Assembly: GCA_900550055.1 (NCBI GenBank)
Contig: URQU01000001.1
Coordinates: 62,001-126,000 of the forward strand
Length of the DNA stretch: 64,000 bases
Direction: 5' to 3'
Origin: an uncultured Coriobacteriaceae bacterium
GTDB lineage: Bacteria > Actinomycetota > Coriobacteriia > Coriobacteriales > Eggerthellaceae
The translations under genes were made by a program, and so were the position numbers. The notes under the pieces are model-generated. The model had not been told where the DNA came from. It did not search any database and saw nothing but the letters and a program-made list of their open reading frames with translations. The stretch's first letter is position 1, and each line of letters opens with the position of its first letter. Positions 58,875 to 64,000 of the stretch are shown one piece after another.

Positions 58875-59510
58875 ATGAGCTCGTACACCACTATCGAGGG
58901 GCGTGCCGTCGCCGAGATCGAGGAGAAGAAAAGCCGCTTCATCGCCAGCCTAGCCCATGTTGAGACCGAGGAAGAGGCGCTGGCGTTCCTCGAGGAGATC
59001 CGTGCGGCGAACCGCATGGCGCGCCATAACGTGTACGCGTACATCCTGCGCCAGGGCGGCGCGGGCGCTGCGGGGCGTGTTCGCTATTCCGATGATGGCG
59101 AGCCTCAGAAAACGGCGGGTTTGCCCACGCTCGAGGTGCTGCAGCATGCGGGGCTGACCGATGTGGTGTGCGTGGTCACGCGCTATTTCGGCGGCGTGCT
59201 GCTGGGTACGGGCGGCCTGGTTCGCGCCTACACCCAATCAACTCAGGCGGGTATCGACGCCGCACAGTTGGTGGTGGTGTCGCGCTGCGTGGATTTGCGC
59301 ATCCGCATAGCGTACCCGCGTTACGAGCAGCTGATGCGTCTGGCGGAAGACCACGGCGCCAAGGTGCTGTCAACCGACTTCGCCGATGCGGTCACCATGA
59401 ACCTGCGCATGCTCGACGGCACGCAGCAGCCTCTGCTCGATGCACTGACGGCGCTGGAGCGAGGTCAAGAGGACGTGGAGATAAGCGACCCCATAGACGC
59501 CGCGTTTTAG
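58875..59510 (+). CDS. YigZ/IMPACT family protein
   Basis: A 211-residue protein with an N-terminal UPF0029 domain (EIEEKKSRFIASLAHVETEEEALAFLEEIR, RHNVYAYILRQG, RYSDDGEPQKTAGLPTLEVLQ and VTRYFGGVLLGTGGLVRAYT) and a C-terminal DUF1949-like half. The family resembles the eukaryotic translation regulator IMPACT; bacterial function is unsettled. A GGAA site precedes ATG 58875, eight bases after the antiporter stop, so the two are probably co-transcribed. Confidence 0.93.
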   Translation: MSSYTTIEGRAVAEIEEKKSRFIASLAHVETEEEALAFLEEIRAANRMARHNVYAYILRQGGAGAAGRVRYSDDGEPQKTAGLPTLEVLQHAGLTDVVCVVTRYFGGVLLGTGGLVRAYTQSTQAGIDAAQLVVVSRCVDLRIRIAYPRYEQLMRLAEDHGAKVLSTDFADAVTMNLRMLDGTQQPLLDALTALERGQEDVEISDPIDAAF

Positions 59511-59640
59511 TTTGTCGCCTTCAGCGCGTTCCTTTAGATGTGATGCTTTTCAGCATGGGGCTCCTGATGAGGTCATTTGGCATGCCGTCTTTTGGCGCAA
59601 CGCTTCCCAGTAGGGCGGGCGTTGCAGTCCCTGTCAGCAC

Positions 59641-59664
59641 AATGCCCGCCACCAGGCGGGCATT
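59641..59664. terminator. Hairpin between convergent yigZ-like and luxR-like genes
   Basis: AATGCCCGCC pairs with GGCGGGCATT around an ACCA loop. A similar GGGCGGGCGTTGCAG segment occurs 40 bases earlier. Confidence 0.65.
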
Positions 59665-59672
59665 GCAGTTCT

Positions 59673-61562
59673 TTAGGACGTGTACTGGTCCATGAAGTCC
59701 AGGATCTCTTGGCGGGAGTGCAGGCCCGTTTTCGCGTAGATGCGCTTGATGTGGGCGTGTGCGGTGCTGGGGCTGATGTAAAGCTCCTCGGCAACGCGCT
59801 TCTGCGTCCAGCCCAGCGCGTACAGCGCAAGCACTTCCACCTCGCGATCGGAGAGCAGGAACTGCTTGCCCATCTGTTCGGCATTGTCTCGCATGGTGGC
59901 CTTGCGGATATCGGCTATGGAGTCGCCCTCGTCAAGGCCCATCAGCCGCACCAGCCGCATCCCGTGTTTGGAGTCGGGTTGCGCGTTGCGGCTCTCGTCC
60001 GCTGCTTCATCCTGATCGACGCTTTCGATGGGCATTACCCCCGCGCATTGCAAGGGGCTGGCGCCACCGGCGCCCACAGGTGCCGCATTCACGCAAGCGC
60101 TGCATTCGCTGTAGCCGCCTGCGTTGTCTTTCAGAATCGTAAGAGCTTCAACGTTCGCTTGCGCCCGCGACAGCTGCTTCTCCAGGCGCTCCATGCGGCG
60201 TACGTGCAGATCGTGGCGCTCATCGGCTTCCATCTGGGAGACCTTGAGGAACTGGCCGAGCGCAACCTGCGTGGAGATGACCACGCAGGTGCCCATGATG
60301 GCATTGATGAGCAGGTCGTTCGTGGAAAGCGATTGCACGTTTATCAGCGTCACGCGCGCGATGGCGCGGCAGCCGAGCCACACGGTCCAGCCGCCCAGGG
60401 CGTAGTAATACGGGTCGCGCCAGCCGAAGCTCATAAATGCGATGATGATGTACCAGGTGAATGCCACCAGCAGCGCATTGAGCGTGGTGGTGAACACCGC
60501 GCCGATGTCCGGCATATCGGGGAAGGCCGCATACAGCACCAGTGCGGCGCACGCGAACAGCTCCAAGAGGATGAACATGCCCACGGTCATGACGCTCTTG
60601 CGCTTGCGCATCATCATGGAAATGACGATGACGCAGATGGCTATGGTGAGCAGGCCATATGCAACTCGGGTGGCGGGCTGGAACGCGATGGGCACGCCGT
60701 CGGGGTAGCCGCGCAAAAAGCCGTCCACGATGGAGAGCACGCCGATGCTCGTTGCCGTCGCCGTGAGGAAGCGCTTGCTCGACAGCAGCGTGGTGGCGAA
60801 CCCGAAGAAGTCGTCGTTGGGCGTGAACGACTCGATATCGTTCGCCAGCTTGTTCTTGCGAGCGCTCAGCATGCAGGGGAATTGCAGGAGGATGAGCGCG
60901 GCGGCAACGTAGAAGCCGTAGGTACCGATGAGCGAGCAAACGTAAATTTCCACCTCGCTGATGGCAAGGGCGCTGAACACATACAGCACGGCGGTGGTGC
61001 TGCCGCATCCGCGTGCGCGGCGCAGCCAATAAAAGATGGCGAACGATCCGAAGAACGTGACGGCGACGCATAGCCAGAAATGCACGTTCGGCGAGAAGGC
61101 GCCTGCAACGTGGGCCAGGGGAAGGATAAGGACGCATGCCGCTTCCAGCACGATGCACGTGCGCATGATGCGGTTGGTGGTGCGCTTCTTCAGGCGGATT
61201 TTCCGCACTCCGATGACCAGCATGATAACGGCCATGATGGAAAGCGCCGCAAGCATGGCGCCGTCGGTGAATATGCCCTCGTCGGTGTGGGTGTAGCTAC
61301 CGTAGCCGGCGACGATGAGGCCGGCGCGCGCAAAGCACAGGCCCAAGATGGAGGGGATGAGCGGGATGTACAGGGTGAGCAGCTTCATGCCGGTTGGCAT
61401 AGGGTGAGCGGCGTCATCGGGCGCAAGACGGTCCGTGCGCGTTTGGGCGCTCGGCTCCGCCCCGACGGCGCTTGAAGCGCTTGCCGGTTGCCTAGAGGCC
61501 GAGGCCCCTCCCTGCCCTTGTGCGCGCTGAGCGATCGAGTCGCCCGCTTCGTTGATCCTCAC
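59673..61562 (-). CDS. Polytopic membrane protein with C-terminal LuxR DNA-binding domain
   Basis: About 629 residues. Roughly twelve membrane helices fill residues 60-430 (TLYIPLIPSILGLCFARAGL, AALSIMAVIMLVIGV, and so on). A low-complexity linker with several Cys follows, then a C-terminal LuxR HTH (LLSDREVEVLALYALGWTQK, RVAEELYISPSTAHAHIKRI, YAKTGLHSRQEILDFM). Membrane-integrated LuxR regulators like this are numerous in Eggerthellaceae; no phospho-receiver is present, so signal input is probably through the membrane part. GTG 61562 (AGGAGG upstream) is preferred over TTG 61616. Convergent with the YigZ-like gene; divergent from the IscU-like pair, a possible target. Confidence 0.88.
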   Translation of the reverse strand: MRINEAGDSIAQRAQGQGGASASRQPASASSAVGAEPSAQTRTDRLAPDDAAHPMPTGMKLLTLYIPLIPSILGLCFARAGLIVAGYGSYTHTDEGIFTDGAMLAALSIMAVIMLVIGVRKIRLKKRTTNRIMRTCIVLEAACVLILPLAHVAGAFSPNVHFWLCVAVTFFGSFAIFYWLRRARGCGSTTAVLYVFSALAISEVEIYVCSLIGTYGFYVAAALILLQFPCMLSARKNKLANDIESFTPNDDFFGFATTLLSSKRFLTATATSIGVLSIVDGFLRGYPDGVPIAFQPATRVAYGLLTIAICVIVISMMMRKRKSVMTVGMFILLELFACAALVLYAAFPDMPDIGAVFTTTLNALLVAFTWYIIIAFMSFGWRDPYYYALGGWTVWLGCRAIARVTLINVQSLSTNDLLINAIMGTCVVISTQVALGQFLKVSQMEADERHDLHVRRMERLEKQLSRAQANVEALTILKDNAGGYSECSACVNAAPVGAGGASPLQCAGVMPIESVDQDEAADESRNAQPDSKHGMRLVRLMGLDEGDSIADIRKATMRDNAEQMGKQFLLSDREVEVLALYALGWTQKRVAEELYISPSTAHAHIKRIYAKTGLHSRQEILDFMDQYTS

Positions 61563-61739
61563 TGATCCTCCTGGTTTATGCAGCGCGATTTGCCAGGTGG
61601 CCGTCCCTCTCTCCAAAAGGCCGGCTTACTTGTTCGCAAATTCCCTCAAAGAGGGTATGCGCGAAACGTCATGTTCGCCATCATAACATATGGGAAATAA
61701 CGCATAGTAACAGCAACGTTAACTGTAGGGGGTATCGAT

Positions 61740-62399
61740 ATGGCGAACGAGCAGGAAATCACGTTCGACGAACCGGATGAGGGCCGTGACATCTATCACG
61801 AGCCGGACGATCGTGCGCTCATCCGCACGAAGGACGTGTACCAAACCGAGCTGGACAACGGCGTGGAAGGCTACTCGGAAACGATGCTCGCCATCGTGGC
61901 GAACTTCAAGAACGCCGGCAAGCCCGAGGGCTTCAACGTGCAGAGCATGGTGGGCAAGTCGAAGCGCGGCGAGGTGGCGTTGCGCCTGTTCGCGGTGGTC
62001 GACGACTCCGTTGCCGACCCGGTGTTCGTGAAGGTGGGCTTCAAGAGCCGCGGGTGCCTGGCCATGACCGGCTGCGCAAGTGCCATCTGCTCCATGATCG
62101 AGGGCAAGACGTTCTCGCAGGCGTTGGAGCTGACGCCCAAGGATGTGGAGCTTGCGGTAGACGGCGTGCCGAAGGGCAAGGGCCATACCACCTTGTTCGC
62201 CATCGAGGCCGTGCGCGGCCTGGTGGGCGACTGGATGTATCGTTGCGGCATGCCGCTTGCGGAGATGAACGAGAAGCTGCCCTGCGACGAGATGTCGGTG
62301 GCATGCCTGATGTGCGAGCATTGCAGCCTGCGCGACACGCGCGTTGAGATGAGGATTAACGAGGCCATCGCGAAGCAGAAGGCCGGCGAGGCGAAATGA
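61740..62399 (+). CDS. IscU/NifU-like iron-sulfur scaffold protein with extra C-terminal cysteines
   Basis: A 219-residue protein. The middle (about 85-175) follows the IscU/NifU N-domain layout: VKVGFKSRGCLAMTGCASAICSMIEGKTFSQALELTPKDVELAVDG, then VPKGKGHTTLFAIEAVRG. Cys106 matches the conserved Gly-Cys of IscU, but the later HCS motif is HTT, so one cluster ligand is missing. A C-terminal CLMCEHCSLRD adds three cysteines that could replace it. Start by ATG 61740 with a GGGGG site. It overlaps the next gene by ATGA. Confidence 0.75.
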   Translation: MANEQEITFDEPDEGRDIYHEPDDRALIRTKDVYQTELDNGVEGYSETMLAIVANFKNAGKPEGFNVQSMVGKSKRGEVALRLFAVVDDSVADPVFVKVGFKSRGCLAMTGCASAICSMIEGKTFSQALELTPKDVELAVDGVPKGKGHTTLFAIEAVRGLVGDWMYRCGMPLAEMNEKLPCDEMSVACLMCEHCSLRDTRVEMRINEAIAKQKAGEAK

Positions 62400-63619
62400 G
62401 CGAGCAGATGAAGACGGCCGGGGAGTCCCTGGGCCAGGATATCGTTTCGGAAGCCGCGGAATCGGCGGTGGGGGAGGTTTCCGCCGACCAGGACGTCGCA
62501 GCCGCTGGGAATGCTGAAACCGCTGCAGCCGGTGTCGATGAGGCACCTGAAGGGGAAGCGGCCGACGAGCCCACGGAGGAGGAGCTTGCGGCCGCACGCG
62601 AGCTGGCCGAGAACAATGCGCTTGCCGATGTGTTCGATGACGTGCGCAAACAGTCTGCCGACAGCCACCTGGTCACGCCCGAGCGCTGGCCCGAGATCGG
62701 CCTGGTGCCCGAGCACATGACGGCCGAGGATTTCGAGATGTTCGTGTATGAATGGCTCGAGGATTATCAGGCGGAACACAAAGACGAGATTGAGGCGGAG
62801 CGCGCCGCCGAGCGTGCGAAGGCCGCCGCGGTGCGTTCGGCCACTCGGGCGGTGGGCGTGCCCCCGAAGATCCCGAACCGCCGCTTGGCGCAGATCGAGG
62901 CCGACAACGAGGCGAAGGCGGCCGAGGCCGCCGACAAGGCGCCAGAAGCCGTTGAGGATTCCGCTGAAGCCGAATCCGCCGCGGGCGCCGATGCTTCCGC
63001 ACAAGTCGATAACGCTGCGGAAGCCGCCGAAAGCGCCGCCGTCGCAACACCTACGGTTTCCGAGCCTGCCCCGGCGTCCCCTGATGACGCAGCCGAAGAC
63101 GATCAGCCCGCCGAGGACGACAGGAGCCCCTTCGCCGGCTTGCGCATTCCCGAGGGCTACCGCCTTGAGCAGATCGAGGGCGAATGGGTGCTTGTGGAGG
63201 ACGAGAACGCGGCACCCGTGCGCAAGGAGATCAAGTGCAACCGTATCAAGGTGCTCATGGGCATGCATAGCTACTATCTGTACGATGAGACGCTCATGAC
63301 CGCCAGCTACGCGCGCTGGGCGTTCCTGGCAGCCGAGGATAACCCGGTGGTCACGTTCGTCGAGTGCGTGCGCGAGGATTCGCGCGTGTACCCGCGACCT
63401 TATGCCGCCGAGTGCCTGAAGAACCCGCCCTTCCGCATGACCGACGAGCAGATCGAGGAAACGTGGCGGACCGTGCGCGATTCCGGCAACTATCCGGACA
63501 TCGAGCGCACCGAGGCATCCAACGGCGACGTGTACTACTATTCCACGCAGTACCTTGAGTCCGGCTATGCGGCATCGCTGGCCGAATACGATGCGGTGGA
63601 GCGCCCTGCCGACGTGTAA
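62396..63619 (+). CDS. Acidic Ala/Glu-rich protein coupled to the IscU-like gene
   Basis: A 407-residue protein of no recognised family. The N-terminal ~60 residues and a central stretch (about 175-245) are low-complexity, acidic and Ala-rich (presumably disordered). Between them lies a helical charged segment (TAEDFEMFVYEWLEDYQAEH). The C-terminal ~165 residues look folded (RIPEGYRLEQIEGEWVLVED, NRIKVLMGMHSYYLYDETLM, FVECVREDSRVYPRPYAAEC). There is no membrane helix or signal. Its start overlaps the IscU-like stop by four bases, so the two proteins probably act together. Confidence 0.75.
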   Translation: MSEQMKTAGESLGQDIVSEAAESAVGEVSADQDVAAAGNAETAAAGVDEAPEGEAADEPTEEELAAARELAENNALADVFDDVRKQSADSHLVTPERWPEIGLVPEHMTAEDFEMFVYEWLEDYQAEHKDEIEAERAAERAKAAAVRSATRAVGVPPKIPNRRLAQIEADNEAKAAEAADKAPEAVEDSAEAESAAGADASAQVDNAAEAAESAAVATPTVSEPAPASPDDAAEDDQPAEDDRSPFAGLRIPEGYRLEQIEGEWVLVEDENAAPVRKEIKCNRIKVLMGMHSYYLYDETLMTASYARWAFLAAEDNPVVTFVECVREDSRVYPRPYAAECLKNPPFRMTDEQIEETWRTVRDSGNYPDIERTEASNGDVYYYSTQYLESGYAASLAEYDAVERPADV

Positions 63620-63907
63620 TGCCTGATGAGGGCCTAGCGCGCAGCGGTCGTACGCAACGCAATGCGTCCCGAGCAGTATCGCCCGGGGGCGCATTTTTTT
63701 GCGAAGAGGCGTTATGCGTTATCCCTCGCTTCGCGTCTCCTCTTCTCGTCTCCCTGCAAATGGGCGTCTCCTGGAATTCACACCAGCCTTTGGGCTAGCG
63801 AGATCGTTTCTCCTTGGCTCATGCCGACCGGCTGGAAAAGGCGGGATGCGGCGTGCCCCTTATTCCATAGCTGTAGAAGCCCGCATACTAGAATCGCTCT
63901 AGAACGC
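63620..63907. other. Intergenic region with terminator-like repeat, no gene seen
   Basis: AATGCGTCCCG/CGGGGGCGCATT (about 63660-63688) followed by TTTTTTT is a probable terminator of the IscU-like unit. The remaining bases contain no supported frame. Confidence 0.6.
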
Positions 63908-63946
63908 AAAAACGCCCCCCGCTGTCTGCGCAACGGGGGGCGTTTG
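63908..63946 (-). terminator. Terminator of the minus-strand gene at the window end
   Basis: ACGCCCCCCG pairs with CGGGGGGCGT; on the minus strand the stem is followed by TTTTTGCG, 24 bases past the stop codon at 63970. Confidence 0.8.
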
Positions 63947-63969
63947 CGATTCAAGCTTGCTTTGCCGGT

Positions 63970-64000
63970 CTAGCTTGCCAGCTTAGCGTTTACGGCAGCA
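63970..64000 (-). CDS. C-terminal end of a minus-strand gene (partial)
   Basis: The minus strand reads AAVNAKLAS followed by a TAG stop at 63970-63972, ahead of a good terminator. Only nine codons are in the window, so no product can be named. The frame choice rests on the terminator position and on protein-like composition. Confidence 0.45.
   Translation of the reverse strand, partial: AAVNAKLAS

Noticed and set aside
1..64000. CRISPR array, prophage or insertion sequence
   Set aside because: No regularly spaced 24-40 bp direct repeats, no phage structural genes and no transposase-like frame were seen anywhere in the window.

Overview
The window is a 64 kb piece of a moderately GC-rich chromosome that fits an actinobacterium of the class Coriobacteriia, most likely Eggerthellaceae (Eggerthella/Slackia/Gordonibacter-like). 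This is an inference. It rests on a polytopic membrane protein ending in a LuxR HTH, a complete menaquinone (men) set, a HrcA/CIRCE-type element in front of htpG, and general protein style. Both ends are cut inside genes.

Layout. 1-5.8 kb: end of an M28-like peptidase, a zinc-ribbon DUF5679 protein, citrate synthase, tRNA-Ser(UGA), tadA, ispE, lemA and a small membrane protein. 6.1-11.9 kb: tRNA-Ser(GCU), a DUF2207 surface protein, a DMT transporter, a shikimate-kinase-like protein, and a Na+/alanine-glycine symporter preceded by a single-aptamer glycine riboswitch. 12.9-16.8 kb: rlmH, xth, folE, a TauE permease and an ACT-domain protein. 16.9-27.7 kb: menF-menD-menH, then a GGDEF-REC-HD-GYP protein and an HPt protein, then menB and a single gene fusing menE to menC. 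28-37.6 kb: APC permease, xpt with a truncated permease remnant, a CorC/CNNM-type protein, amidohydrolase, a degenerate UvrD-like helicase, an MFS exporter and yhbY. 37.8-40.3 kb: an AT-richer accessory island with a frameshifted Tat-secreted protein, a lipoprotein, an ECF sigma factor and a membrane anti-sigma candidate. 40.3-45.3 kb: SGNH hydrolase, a toxin-antitoxin-like pair, htpG. 45.2-56.1 kb: trkH with two small membrane/secreted partners, rsgA, a glycosyltransferase, a TauE permease, and a LytS/LytR-type two-component pair split by a tRNA-Leu and a dipeptidase, then a CPBP protease. 56.2-64 kb: two identical tRNA-Leu(CAG), a Na+/H+ antiporter, a YigZ protein, the membrane LuxR regulator, an IscU-like scaffold with an acidic partner, and the tail of a minus-strand gene.

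The most striking non-genic signal is four identical copies of the 16-bp palindrome TGTTTCACGTGAAACA, the canonical ParB-binding parS site, between 3.7 and 16.4 kb. One of them forms the stem of the terminator of the symporter gene. Their density implies that this part of the window lies near the replication origin. Other leading observations are the menE-menC fusion, c-di-GMP/phosphorelay signalling genes placed inside the men locus, a 14-bp-period GTTGTAC direct-repeat operator found both before the toxin-antitoxin-like pair and alone at 12.46 kb, two families of intergenic palindromic repeats, and Ala/Gly-rich low-complexity insertions inside several otherwise conserved enzymes.
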